Below are positions 53,387 through 62,072 of a stretch of 64,000 nucleotides of DNA, piece by piece (position 1 is the first letter of the stretch; each line of letters opens with the position of its first letter). The notes beneath the pieces were generated by a model, which was given only the letters and a program-made list of their open reading frames with translations, did not search any database and was not told the origin of the DNA. The position numbers and the translations under genes are program-made. Source of the stretch: Amycolatopsis xylanica (lineage in GTDB: Bacteria > Actinomycetota > Actinomycetes > Mycobacteriales > Pseudonocardiaceae); NCBI RefSeq assembly GCF_900107045.1, contig NZ_FNON01000006.1, forward strand, positions 248,001 through 312,000, written 5' to 3'.

Positions 53387-54310
53387 TCAGTCGGTGGCTG
53401 CGGCGACCGCGAGGGGTGGGGTGGCAGGGGCGGCGGCCGGGCGGCGGCGGACCCTGGTCAGCGCGACTCCGGCCAGCACGACGACCATGCCCGCGATCAC
53501 GCGGGGGTTCAGCGTCTCGCCGAGGAAGAGCGAGCCCAGCAGCACCGAGACCACCGGCAGCAGGTAGCCGACGATCGACGCGGCCACGGCGCCTTCCGAC
53601 TCCAGCAGCTGGTAGTTGAGCTTGAACGCGATCCCGGTCGAGCCGGCGCCCAGGATCACCACCGCGATGACCGCGATCGGCGACAGGTGGATCGGCGTCA
53701 GCCCGCCCACCGGCACCGCGAACAGCATCATCCCGCTCGCCACCAGCATCTGCGCCGCCGCGACCACGACCGGCGAGACGCCCGTGCCCGACAGGTACTT
53801 GCCTTCGTAGACGAACGCCAGCGCGTAGCTCGCCGCGGCCACCAGGCACGCCACCGCACCCCAGCTGAGCAGGCCGGACGCGTTCCACGGCGCGAAGATC
53901 AACAGGATCCCGGCCAGCCCGATGGCCAGCCCGAACGCCCGCGCCCCGCCGAGCCTGCCGCCCGCGCCGAACAGCGGCGCGATCAGCACCACCCAGAGCG
54001 GCGTGGTCGAGTTCAGCACGCCGGTGATCCCGGAGTCGACCGTCTGCTCACCGATCGCGAACAGCAGGAACGGCAACGCGTTGTGGAAGAACGCCGCGAA
54101 GCCGATCAGCAGCCAGAACCGCCGCTGGCGCGGCAGCCGGTCCTTGGCCAGGTAAACCAGGCCGAGCAGTACCAGCGCGCCGAGCACGAGACGCGCGAGC
54201 ACCAGCTGCACCGGCGACATGGCCTGCAGCCCGAACTTGATCCAGAAAAAGCTGGAACCCCACATCAACGCCAGTGCGGCCATGCGCAGCAGCGCCTTAC
54301 CTTCACCCAC
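53387..54310 (-). CDS. EamA/DMT-family transporter
   Basis: 307-residue membrane protein with ten predicted helices in two EamA repeats (first begins ALLRMAALALMWGSSFFWIK; second around LLSWGAVACLVAAASYALAF). GTG at 54310 has GAGGAGG six bases upstream; an ATG further upstream lacks a site. Drug/metabolite exporters of this type are often controlled by an adjacent LysR regulator, and one is encoded divergently 101 bp away. Cargo unknown, possibly an amino acid or toxic metabolite. Confidence 0.9.
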   Translation of the reverse strand: MGEGKALLRMAALALMWGSSFFWIKFGLQAMSPVQLVLARLVLGALVLLGLVYLAKDRLPRQRRFWLLIGFAAFFHNALPFLLFAIGEQTVDSGITGVLNSTTPLWVVLIAPLFGAGGRLGGARAFGLAIGLAGILLIFAPWNASGLLSWGAVACLVAAASYALAFVYEGKYLSGTGVSPVVVAAAQMLVASGMMLFAVPVGGLTPIHLSPIAVIAVVILGAGSTGIAFKLNYQLLESEGAVAASIVGYLLPVVSVLLGSLFLGETLNPRVIAGMVVVLAGVALTRVRRRPAAAPATPPLAVAAATD

Positions 54311-54411
54311 CCAGTCCTCCTCGTATTCACCCAAAGCTTGCGGCCACGAAGGAGTAAGGACAAGCGAAAATAACTGCATCGACCCTTAAGTAAACCTGTA
54401 AGATCGTGCCC

Positions 54412-55314
54412 ATGTTGGACGTCCGCCGCCTGCAGGTATTACGCGCTGTGATCACCAGCGGGTCGATCACGGCCGCCGCGCGCAATCTCGGCTACACGCC
54501 GTCCGCGATCAGCCAGCAGCTGTCCACTTTGGAACGCGAAGCGGGCACCGAGCTGTTCGAGCGCGTCGGCCGCGGCATCCGCCCGACTCCGGCCGGGACA
54601 CTGCTGTCCGAGCACGCCGAGGTGCTCAGCGGCCAGCTCGCCAAGGCCGAGGCCGCGCTCACCGAGCTGAAGAACGGCCGCACCGGCAGGCTCGCCATCC
54701 GCTACTTCGCCACCGCGGGCGCCGCGCTCGTCCCGCCAGCCGTCGCGGCCATCCGCGCCGAGTACCCGGGCATCGAGCTCGACCTCAAGCTCACCGAGCC
54801 CAACGACCCGATGCCCGAGGTCGAGTCCGGCCGCGCGGACATCGCGATCGTCGTGCTGCCGCGCACCGATCCGGTCGCCAAGGGCATCGAGCTCGTCCAC
54901 CTGCTCGACGACCCGTACCGCGCCGTGCTGCCCAAGCACCACCCGCTCACCCGCAAGCGCGTGCTCGAACTCACCGACCTCGCCGAGGAACCCTGGGTCG
55001 GCGTCGACGCGGTGCCCGGCGCCTGCCGCCAGCTGCTGATGGAAGCCTGTGCCGCGGCCGGTTTCTCGCCCAACATCGCCGTCGACGCCGACGATTACCA
55101 GACGGCACAAGGATTCGTGGCCGCCGGGCTCGGTGTCACGCTGGTGCCGGAACTCGGCCTCGGCTCCCCGCATCCCGGCGTCGCCATCCGCAAGGTGCGC
55201 CATCCGGGGCCGTATCGGGCGATCCACGCCGCGGTCGCCGCGCACGCTATGGGCCAGCCGGCCGTCGAACGGCTGCTGTCGGCCATGCGGCTCGCTTCGG
55301 CGAACGCCGCTTAG
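54412..55314 (+). CDS. LysR-family transcriptional regulator
   Basis: 300 residues. N-terminal winged HTH (MLDVRRLQVLRAVITSGSIT, LGYTPSAISQQLSTLEREAG) and a periplasmic-binding-type effector domain (about 90-290; IELDLKLTEPNDPMPEVESG, FVAAGLGVTLVPELGL). Start ATG 54412 or GTG six bases earlier. Divergent from the EamA transporter, its probable target. The ECF sigma gene follows 4 bp after its stop. Confidence 0.93.
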   Translation: MLDVRRLQVLRAVITSGSITAAARNLGYTPSAISQQLSTLEREAGTELFERVGRGIRPTPAGTLLSEHAEVLSGQLAKAEAALTELKNGRTGRLAIRYFATAGAALVPPAVAAIRAEYPGIELDLKLTEPNDPMPEVESGRADIAIVVLPRTDPVAKGIELVHLLDDPYRAVLPKHHPLTRKRVLELTDLAEEPWVGVDAVPGACRQLLMEACAAAGFSPNIAVDADDYQTAQGFVAAGLGVTLVPELGLGSPHPGVAIRKVRHPGPYRAIHAAVAAHAMGQPAVERLLSAMRLASANAA

Positions 55315-55318
55315 CCCG

Positions 55319-56293
55319 ATGGACGAGGTCGCGTTCACGCAGGCCGCCGAGCGGCATCGCCGCGAGCTGCGCGTGCACTGCTACCGGATGCTCGGCTCGT
55401 TCGACGACGCCGAGGACCTCGTCCAGGAGACGTTTTTGCGTGCCTGGAAGGGAATCAACGGCTTCGAAGGTCGCTCGACCTTCCGCGCCTGGCTGTACCG
55501 GATCGCCACCAACGCCTGCCTCGACGCGCTCGACGGCCGCGCCCGCCGTGTGCTCCCGAACGACCTGGCGCCGCCGTCGACGCCCGACGCCGGCGAACCG
55601 GTGCGCACCGATATCCCTTGGCTGCAACCGTTTCCCGACCTCGCCGCGCCCCGCGAGTCCCAGCCGGACGCCCAGTTCGTCGCCAAGGAGACGATCGAAC
55701 TGGCGTTCCTGGCCGCGATCCAGTATTTGCCGCCCCGGCAGCGTGCCGTGCTGATCCTGCGTGACGTGCTCGGCTGGTCGGCCAAGCAGACCGCCGACCT
55801 GCTGGACGGCACCGTCGCCTCCGCCAACAGCGCGTTGCAGCGCGCCAGGTCGACGCTCAAGGAGCGGTTGCCCGAGCGCAGGCTGGACTGGTCCGCCGAA
55901 CCCACCGAGCAGGACATGGCCGTGCTGCGGCGCTACATGACCGCCGTGGAACGCGCCGACGTCGCCGCGGTGTCCGAGCTGCTGGCCGAGGACGTCCGCA
56001 CGACCATGCCGCCGTACCCGATGTGGTTCGAGGGCCGCGAAGCCGTCATCGGCGCGCTCGCCGCCGGCTGGGACACCACGGCGCCGCACTACGTCGGCAA
56101 GCTCCGCATGGTGCCCACTCGCGCGAACGGTCAGCTCGCGGTGGCCGCGTACGTCCAGCTGCCCGGCGAGACGGCTTATCAAGCCTTCGCGATCGGCGTG
56201 CTGGTGATCTCCGACGGCCACATCGCCGAGATCACCGCGTTCCACGACCCAGGACTGTTCCCGGCGTTCGGGCTGGACACCGAGCTTCGATGA
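55319..56293 (+). CDS. ECF sigma factor with C-terminal SnoaL-like domain (SigG-type)
   Basis: 324 residues. Region 2 (VHCYRMLGSFDDAEDLVQET, FLRAWKGINGFEGRSTFRAW) and region 4 (LPPRQRAVLILRDVLGWSAK, ANSALQRARSTLKERL) are followed by a ~125-residue SnoaL/NTF2-like domain (LRRYMTAVERADVAAVSELL, PMWFEGREAVIGALAAGWD). Fused domains of this kind replace a separate anti-sigma factor in SigG/SigJ-type ECF groups. ATG at 55319, 4 bp after the LysR stop. A reductase gene of the DHFR/RibD fold follows 58 bp later and may be a target. Confidence 0.9.
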   Translation: MDEVAFTQAAERHRRELRVHCYRMLGSFDDAEDLVQETFLRAWKGINGFEGRSTFRAWLYRIATNACLDALDGRARRVLPNDLAPPSTPDAGEPVRTDIPWLQPFPDLAAPRESQPDAQFVAKETIELAFLAAIQYLPPRQRAVLILRDVLGWSAKQTADLLDGTVASANSALQRARSTLKERLPERRLDWSAEPTEQDMAVLRRYMTAVERADVAAVSELLAEDVRTTMPPYPMWFEGREAVIGALAAGWDTTAPHYVGKLRMVPTRANGQLAVAAYVQLPGETAYQAFAIGVLVISDGHIAEITAFHDPGLFPAFGLDTELR

Positions 56294-56351
56294 GTTTTCC
56301 GGCGAGTGGCCGTCTCAACGTCCAGGAGTACCGAAACCCTGGAGGAAGACC

Positions 56352-56888
56352 ATGAGCAAGCTGCTGTATTCGGCCGCGATGTCGCTGGACGGGTTCATCG
56401 CGGGCGCGGGCGGTGACATGTCCTGGCTGAACGACCATCCCGGCGAGAACCCGATCGTGGCCGAGCTGATCGAGAAGACGGGCTCGCTGCTCATCGGCGC
56501 CAGGACCCAGTTCGGCGATGACCCGAACCGGGACACGCCCAACGAGGGCCCGTTCGGCGGCGCCTGGCACGGTCAGCAGTTCGTGCTCACGCACAACCCG
56601 CCGTCGGCACCGGTGCCGGACACGACGTTCTGCACTGACCTCGAAACCGCGGTGGCGGCGGCGAAAGCGGCCGCCGGTGACAAGTACGTCAACGTGCTCG
56701 GCGCGAACGTCGCGAAGCAGTGCCTCGACGCCGGGCTGCTCGACGAGATCGCCGTGACGATCGTGCCCGCGCTGCTCGGCGACGGTGTGCGGCTGTTCGA
56801 GCACCTCGGCGGCACCAACATCAAGCTCGAACACGTCAGCCGCGGTCTCGCGCCCAACGCCACGAACATCTGGCTGCGGATCGCCTAG
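56352..56888 (+). CDS. dihydrofolate reductase-fold (RibD C-terminal) reductase
   Basis: 178 residues. Begins SKLLYSAAMSLDGFIAGAGG; the middle has GSLLIGARTQFG and a NADPH-binding VNVLGANVAKQCLDAGLLDE; the end has IVPALLGDGVRLFE. This is the pattern of the RibD C-terminal/DHFR-like family (YyaP/YwjB type), small NADPH reductases without known substrate. ATG at 56352 with GGAGGA. Its stop overlaps by 4 bp the convergent pseudokinase gene. Confidence 0.88.
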   Translation: MSKLLYSAAMSLDGFIAGAGGDMSWLNDHPGENPIVAELIEKTGSLLIGARTQFGDDPNRDTPNEGPFGGAWHGQQFVLTHNPPSAPVPDTTFCTDLETAVAAAKAAAGDKYVNVLGANVAKQCLDAGLLDEIAVTIVPALLGDGVRLFEHLGGTNIKLEHVSRGLAPNATNIWLRIA

Positions 56889-57892
56889 ACGAAGAAGAGC
56901 TCGGCGATCAGCACGCCGACCAGGATCGCGACGGCCACGGCCACCGCCGGGATCAGCCACTTCGGCTTGGCCGAAGCCGGTTTCGGCGGCTGTGGCGGCG
57001 CGGCCGGTCGCGGCTGGAACGCCTGCTGCGGAGGAACCGGCTGCTGGATCGCGGTCGGTGCGGCGGTGCCCGGTGGGGGCGTGGCGGGCATGGTCGGCAT
57101 CGCGGGTGCCGTCGGCGGCACGAACGCGGTCTTGGTGTCGCCGTGGCTGATCGCGTTGAGCGCGCGGACCGTGTCGTTCATCGTCGGCCGGGTGACCGGG
57201 TCCTGCCGCAGCATCTTGCCCAGCGCGCCGGACAGCGGCCCGGCGTTGTCGATCGACGGCGGTCCGCCCTGGCCGTTCTCGCCGTACGGCGGCACGCCTT
57301 CGACGGCCGTGTACAGCGTCGCGCCCAGCGAGTAGACGTCCGAGGCGGGCGTCGCGGGCAGCCCGCGTGCCACCTCGGGCGCGCGGTATGCGGGCGTCGG
57401 GCCGCCGCCGGTGATGCCGATGTCGGTGAGCTTGACGCCGCCGTCGTCGGCGAGCAGCACCGTGCCCGGTTCGAGCGTGCGGTGGATGATGTTCGCCGCG
57501 TGCAGCGTGGCCAGCGTCGATCCGAGCTGGATGCCCAGGCCGGCGGCCTGCTCCGGGGTGAGCCTGCCGTGCTCGGCCAGGAACTGCGCCATGCTGCGCG
57601 ACGGGATGTACTCCATCACGATCCACACGTCGTCGTTCTCGTGGAACACGTCGTGCACCGTGATCGCGCACTTGTGCTCGATCTTGGCGGCGTTGCGGCC
57701 TTCGAGGAAGGCCTGTTCCCGCGCCTGCGCCGCCTGTTCCGGCGTGAGGCCGGACGGGATGAGCAGGCGTTTCATCGCGACAGTCCGGTGCAGCCGCAGA
57801 TCGAGCGCCAGCCACACGATGCCCGCGCGGCCACGCCCGATCGGCTGATCAAGGCGATAGCGCTCGCCGACAACGGACCCTTCGGTACTCAC
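56885..57892 (-). CDS. tail-anchored Ser/Thr pseudokinase
   Basis: 335 residues. Kinase-like domain (about 10-270) with a Gly-rich loop (IGRGRAGIVW) and Lys41 in VAMKRLL. The catalytic loop is HRTLEPGTVLL: Asp of HRD is Thr139, the following Lys is Glu and the Asn is Thr. DFG is changed to DIG at 157-159. It therefore cannot transfer phosphate in the normal way but may bind ATP. A Pro/Ala-rich linker leads to a C-terminal membrane helix (WLIPAVAVAVAILVGVLIAE) with almost nothing outside. GTG at 57892, 13 bp after an active kinase gene, which it may regulate. Confidence 0.88.
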   Translation of the reverse strand: MSTEGSVVGERYRLDQPIGRGRAGIVWLALDLRLHRTVAMKRLLIPSGLTPEQAAQAREQAFLEGRNAAKIEHKCAITVHDVFHENDDVWIVMEYIPSRSMAQFLAEHGRLTPEQAAGLGIQLGSTLATLHAANIIHRTLEPGTVLLADDGGVKLTDIGITGGGPTPAYRAPEVARGLPATPASDVYSLGATLYTAVEGVPPYGENGQGGPPSIDNAGPLSGALGKMLRQDPVTRPTMNDTVRALNAISHGDTKTAFVPPTAPAMPTMPATPPPGTAAPTAIQQPVPPQQAFQPRPAAPPQPPKPASAKPKWLIPAVAVAVAILVGVLIAELFFV

Positions 57893-57905
57893 CAACGTGC
57901 GATAC

Positions 57906-59513
57906 CTATCCGCCGGTCGGGGTCGTTGTGGGTGAATCGCTGGACGACTTCGTCGTGGTCGGCGACGACTTGGTACTGGTCGGCGTCGACTTGGTCGTCG
58001 TCGGCGGGGTCGACTTGCTGGAAGTCGTCTCCGGCGGCGTCGACTTGGACGAGGTCGACTTCTTCGTCGTCGTCTCCGTCGGAGTCGTGCTCTCCTCCGT
58101 CGGAGGCGTGTCCGTGGTCGACGGCGACGACTTCGTGGACGCGGGCGCCGAAGTGCTCGGCTTGGTGTCGGTCGTCGCGGTGCTGCTGCGCGGGCTGAAC
58201 ACCCAGATGCCCATGGCGATGAGCCCGACCAGCACGATGCCGCCGATGATGGCGGGCTTCTTCCACGCGCCCGGCTTCTCTTCGTCGTCCTTCGCGGCCG
58301 GTTCCGCCGCCGGACGCCGAGGCGGCGGTGGCGCGGGCACCGGTTCGTCGTCGAAGCCGTCGTCGTAATCGTCGTAGTCCGCCACCGGGACCGCGCGCGT
58401 GGCGTTGGGGCCTGGCGGCGGGCCGGCGGGCGGCAGCGCCGTCGTCCGGTCGAAACCGGAGTCGTAGGCGGCGTTGTCGTAGTCGTCCTGCGGGTACGCG
58501 CCGCCGTCGTCGTAGTCGTACTGGTCGTCGTAGAACCCGCCCTGGCGCGGCGGCTCCTGCTGGTCGAGCAGCGTGCCGGAGTGCCCGTTCTCGCCCTCGA
58601 ACAGCTGCGTCGAGCCGGGCGCCGGACCACCGAGCACACCGGCGACCGGCGCCAGGTGCGTCGCGTCGGCGGGCCCGCCGAGCGGCGTCTCGCCGCGGGC
58701 GACGGCCGCGAGCAGCTCCTCGCACTCTTCGGCGGTCGGCCGGTGGTGGACGTCAGGGTGCAGCAGCACGGCCAGGACGCTCGCGAGCGGCCCCGACTGG
58801 CGCGGCGGGTCGATCTGCCCGGCCGCGACCTTGTGCAGCAGGCTCAGCGTGTTCTCGCTGAGCCCGAACGGCGGCTGGCCCTCGCAAGCCGCGTACAGCG
58901 TCGAACCGAGTGAGAAGACGTCCGCTTCCGGTCCAGGCTCGCCACCGATGGCCACCTCGGGCGCCAGATAGGCGGGGGTGCCCGCGATCATCCCGGTCTT
59001 GGTGACCGTGACGTCGTCGGTGGCGCGGGAGATGCCGAAGTCGGTGATCTTCACGATCCCGTTGCCGCCGAGCAGGATGTTGCCTGGCTTGATGTCGCGG
59101 TGCACGATGCCGACCGCGTGCGCCTCTTTCAGCGCGGCCGCGATCTGCGCGCCGATCCTGGCGACCTCGGTCGGCTGCAGCGTGCCCTGCTCCTGCAGCA
59201 CCTGCGCGAGGCTCGTCGACGGCAGGTACTCCATGATCAGGCAGGGCTGGCCGAACTCGTCGGTGACGACGTCGAACACGGTGATCGCGTTCGGATGATG
59301 CAGCCTGGCGGCGATCCGGCCTTCGCGCATGGTGCGCTGGCGGGCGTCCTCGGCGTCGTGGTGCTCGAGGCCTGGCTGAAGGAGCAGCTGCTTGACCGCG
59401 ACCGTTCTGGCGAGAACCTCGTCGTGTGCTTGCCAGACGGCGCCCATGGCGCCGGTGCCGATCCGCCGCACTATGCGGTACCGATCGGCGACCAGGCGAC
59501 CCTCGTCGCTCAC
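57906..59513 (-). CDS. membrane Ser/Thr protein kinase (PknB/Hanks type)
   Basis: 535 residues. Complete kinase core: IGTGAMGAVW, Lys41, Glu64, HRDIKPGNILL (Asp140), DFG (158-160) and GTPAYLAPE. A juxtamembrane region of about 100 residues rich in Asp and Tyr (QYDYDDGG, DYDDYDDGFDDE) precedes one membrane helix (AIIGGIVLVGLIAMGIWVF, about 420-440). The outside tail of about 95 residues is almost all Ser, Thr, Pro and Lys repeats, with no PASTA domains. GTG at 59513 with AAGGAGG. First gene of a tandem with the pseudokinase; a candidate activator or client. Confidence 0.93.
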   Translation of the reverse strand: MSDEGRLVADRYRIVRRIGTGAMGAVWQAHDEVLARTVAVKQLLLQPGLEHHDAEDARQRTMREGRIAARLHHPNAITVFDVVTDEFGQPCLIMEYLPSTSLAQVLQEQGTLQPTEVARIGAQIAAALKEAHAVGIVHRDIKPGNILLGGNGIVKITDFGISRATDDVTVTKTGMIAGTPAYLAPEVAIGGEPGPEADVFSLGSTLYAACEGQPPFGLSENTLSLLHKVAAGQIDPPRQSGPLASVLAVLLHPDVHHRPTAEECEELLAAVARGETPLGGPADATHLAPVAGVLGGPAPGSTQLFEGENGHSGTLLDQQEPPRQGGFYDDQYDYDDGGAYPQDDYDNAAYDSGFDRTTALPPAGPPPGPNATRAVPVADYDDYDDGFDDEPVPAPPPPRRPAAEPAAKDDEEKPGAWKKPAIIGGIVLVGLIAMGIWVFSPRSSTATTDTKPSTSAPASTKSSPSTTDTPPTEESTTPTETTTKKSTSSKSTPPETTSSKSTPPTTTKSTPTSTKSSPTTTKSSSDSPTTTPTGG

Positions 59514-59712
59514 GCGACCTCCTTCAGGCTCCGTCTCGCTGCGGGTTCGGTTCCCGCAGAGGGCAAGCGGCGACCGTGGTGGCGCGCCACACGTCCAGGA
59601 GCGTAGGCACATCTTGTGGTCAGTGTGTCGGCTTTGCCGAGACCGACTCGTGACAAGGCTAAGCGCTCACTCTGCGCACACACATCCGGCACGCATTGAG
59701 AGGCGACCTTGA

Positions 59713-60576
59713 TCACATCTGCTGGGCCGAAAGCAGCTTCACTTCGGAGATGAGCCCGCCCGCAGTCTCGGCCATCCGCAGCAGCTGGGTGACCCGCAGC
59801 CGCCCGCCGTCCGGCTCGCGCATGGTGACGACCGCGATCACCGAACCATCGGGCTGAACCGTGGCTTCCAGCACCTTCAGCGCGTCCATCGAGCTCCACG
59901 CGCGGACCAGGTCGCCCGGCTCGGAGCCGGCGAGCAGCGGATCCAGCAGTGACAGCGCGCCTGCCGGGTTGAAGTCGATCATCTCGTAGAACTTCTTGAC
60001 GATGTCGAGTTTCTGCGCGGGCGCGCCTGCCACGGCGACCTGCGGCTTCGCCGCGTCGGGCGCGCCGCCGGTACGGTCCGTGGTCGCGGCGGGCGTTTCG
60101 GCGGCCTGCACGACGGCGGGCGAACCGGCGCCCGGCTTGGCCTGCCTGGGCGCGCCGGAGGCGCCCTGGCCGCCGGACACCGGGTCCGGCACGGCGAAGC
60201 CGCCGAGCGCGGCGGCGCCAGCCGGTTCGACGACGGTGGGCACGTTCTGCTGCTGGCGGTGACCGGCGAGCGAGGCCGCGGCGATCACGGAGCCGGTGAC
60301 GAGCGAGGCGGCGACCAGCAGCCCGCCGAGCTTGGCCCGCCTGGCGAGCCTGCTCTCGGTCTGCTGCTCGGGTTCGAGTTCTTCGGGCTGCGGCTCCGGC
60401 TCGTCCTGGGCGCGGGGCGGCACGAACTTCTGCGGCTCGCGGAAGACCTGCTCGAGGTACTCGCGGTCGACACGGGTGTCATTGAGGAAGTCGGCCGGGA
60501 TGACGTCCTCGATGCGAATGGTGTCGACGGTGTCGGATCGGACCGGCTCGCGCCGGGTTCCTTGCCGATCGTGCAC
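59713..60576 (-). CDS. single-pass membrane protein with extracytoplasmic domain
   Basis: 287 residues. Cytoplasmic acidic, disordered N-terminus (about 1-80), one membrane helix (LGGLLVAASLVTGSVIAAAS, about 84-104), a Gly/Ala/Pro linker, then a ~100-residue folded domain (KLDIVKKFYEMIDFNPAGAL; LRVTQLLRMAETAGGLISEV) with an NTF2/SnoaL-like helix-strand pattern. GTG at 60576 with GAGGAAA. Same strand as the kinases, 199 bp upstream of them. Layout is that of a kinase receptor lacking its kinase. No known family recognised. Confidence 0.75.
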   Translation of the reverse strand: MHDRQGTRREPVRSDTVDTIRIEDVIPADFLNDTRVDREYLEQVFREPQKFVPPRAQDEPEPQPEELEPEQQTESRLARRAKLGGLLVAASLVTGSVIAAASLAGHRQQQNVPTVVEPAGAAALGGFAVPDPVSGGQGASGAPRQAKPGAGSPAVVQAAETPAATTDRTGGAPDAAKPQVAVAGAPAQKLDIVKKFYEMIDFNPAGALSLLDPLLAGSEPGDLVRAWSSMDALKVLEATVQPDGSVIAVVTMREPDGGRLRVTQLLRMAETAGGLISEVKLLSAQQM

Positions 60577-60799
60577 GGGTTTCCTCGCGCTTTCTGAGCC
60601 GGTCTCGCTCTGCTGTCCGGGATTCGGCCGGTTCGGCCGTTCGGTGTAACTCGGTCGTCTTGGTGGACGCGCCGAACCACTGACATCAGGTAACCCTGGG
60701 AAACGGGGGCTAGCCAGCCCCGGTCGCCGGAATGCGTTCGTGGAACGACGAACGGCACTCTATGTCACCCACCCGGACCAGGAAAAACCGCTTAGCGCA

Positions 60800-60836
60800 C
60801 TGCACGTGCACGGTAATTGGGCAGCTGCACGTGCAG
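60800..60836. repeat. tandem TGCACGTGCA palindromes
   Basis: TGCACGTGCA at 60801-60810 and again at 60827-60836 within CTGCACGTGCAG, centres about 25-26 bp apart. They lie in the 266-bp gap between two minus-strand genes, just after the stop of the 409-residue protein. They can act as two protein-binding sites or fold into one hairpin (11-bp stem, 15-nt loop). No T-run follows. The rest of the gap (60577-60799) shows no other clear structure. Confidence 0.6.
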
Positions 60837-60842
60837 ATGCTG

Positions 60843-62072
60843 TTACCGACCGTCGCTCTCGATCTTGGCGTCATCACTGAATGTCAGCGTGCGCGTTTCG
60901 AGCGTCTTGCTGCCATCCTTATGGGTGACCTCGACGGTATTGACGGTTACTCCGCGATTCTGGTCAATGCTGATCTTCTTCACTTCGAAATACGCGACAT
61001 CGGCGTATTTCTGCGCCAGCGCCTGCGGGCCTTGGTCACGCAGCCTGCCGGTGGTCACCGAGGACGCCGCGTTCGGGTCGTCGGCGACGGTGTTGAAGAA
61101 CTTCTCCGTGTTGTCGCCCATCGCCTGGCTGTCCGGCGGGAACGAGTACCAGGGCGCGGTGGTCGGGGTGACCCGCGGCGCCGGGGTGATCGGCGGCTTC
61201 TGGGGCGTGCTCGGCGCCGGGGCGCCGGTGGTCACCGGGCCACTGCCGCCCGAAGGCGCGGCGGGCGGCATCATCCCGCCGTCACGCGGAGCGCCCGCGT
61301 TCACGGGCTTGTGGTCCCCGGTCGAGGCCTGGTTCTTGCCGCCGCCACCGGACGGCTTGGCGGCGGGGGTCGTCGGCGCCGGCGCGGTCTTCTGCTCGTC
61401 GCTGACCGACGGCTGCCCGCCGCGGTATCCGGGCCAGCCCTGGTTGGAGGCCTGGTTCTCGGTCGGGCTGCCGACCAGCAGCGAACCGGCGAACAGCAGC
61501 GCGACGACCACGCCACCGGAGGAGATGGTGGCGAACCAGGCTGCTTTCTTCCAGGTCTTCGGCGGGGTGACCGACGCGGGCACGGAGCCGAGGTCGAAGG
61601 TGCCGAGCCCGTCGGGCGCCGGCGCGAGGTAGACGCGGACGTCGTCGTCCTCTTCTTCGCGGCGCGGCGGGCGCACCGGCTGGGTCATCTTGACCTTGGT
61701 GCGGCGGCTGGCCTGGTCTTCGGCCGGCTTGGGCGGCGCGACCACCGGGGTCTCGGCCGTCCGTTCTTCCGCGCGGGGCTGGGGCAGCGGCGCGGCCGGG
61801 CGGCGCAGCGGGCGCGGCACCGGTGGCCGCGGCACGGGCAGCTCGCCGCGGATGGGGAGAAAGCCGTAGTCCGTCTTGACCGGCCTGGTCTGCCGCTCGG
61901 CGCGGGGGAGCGAGCCGCTCACCGAGGGATAGAAGGGATTGTCTTCGTGACGCTCGTGCCGCCCGTGGTCCGGATGTGCGGAGACCGCGGGAGTCCAGGT
62001 CCCCGCGCCGTTACGCCGATGCCGCCCCCGTGCGTCCAGAGGATCGCCGAAGGAGTCCGCCCCGATGCTCAT
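60843..62072 (-). CDS. Pro-rich single-pass membrane protein with extracytoplasmic domain
   Basis: 409 residues. Long basic and Pro-rich cytoplasmic part (about 1-175; many Arg, Pro and Glu, with a Glu-Asp cluster REEEDDDVRV), one membrane helix (about 180-205; ATISSGGVVVALLFAGSLLV), a Gly/Pro/Thr-rich stalk, then a folded ~110-residue domain (MGDNTEKFFNTVADDPNAAS; YADVAYFEVKKISIDQNRGV; LTFSDDAKIESDGR). Same plan as the 287-residue neighbour. ATG at 62072 with GAGGGGGG. Possibly a kinase substrate or partner. Not a recognised family. Confidence 0.75.
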   Translation of the reverse strand: MSIGADSFGDPLDARGRHRRNGAGTWTPAVSAHPDHGRHERHEDNPFYPSVSGSLPRAERQTRPVKTDYGFLPIRGELPVPRPPVPRPLRRPAAPLPQPRAEERTAETPVVAPPKPAEDQASRRTKVKMTQPVRPPRREEEDDDVRVYLAPAPDGLGTFDLGSVPASVTPPKTWKKAAWFATISSGGVVVALLFAGSLLVGSPTENQASNQGWPGYRGGQPSVSDEQKTAPAPTTPAAKPSGGGGKNQASTGDHKPVNAGAPRDGGMMPPAAPSGGSGPVTTGAPAPSTPQKPPITPAPRVTPTTAPWYSFPPDSQAMGDNTEKFFNTVADDPNAASSVTTGRLRDQGPQALAQKYADVAYFEVKKISIDQNRGVTVNTVEVTHKDGSKTLETRTLTFSDDAKIESDGR

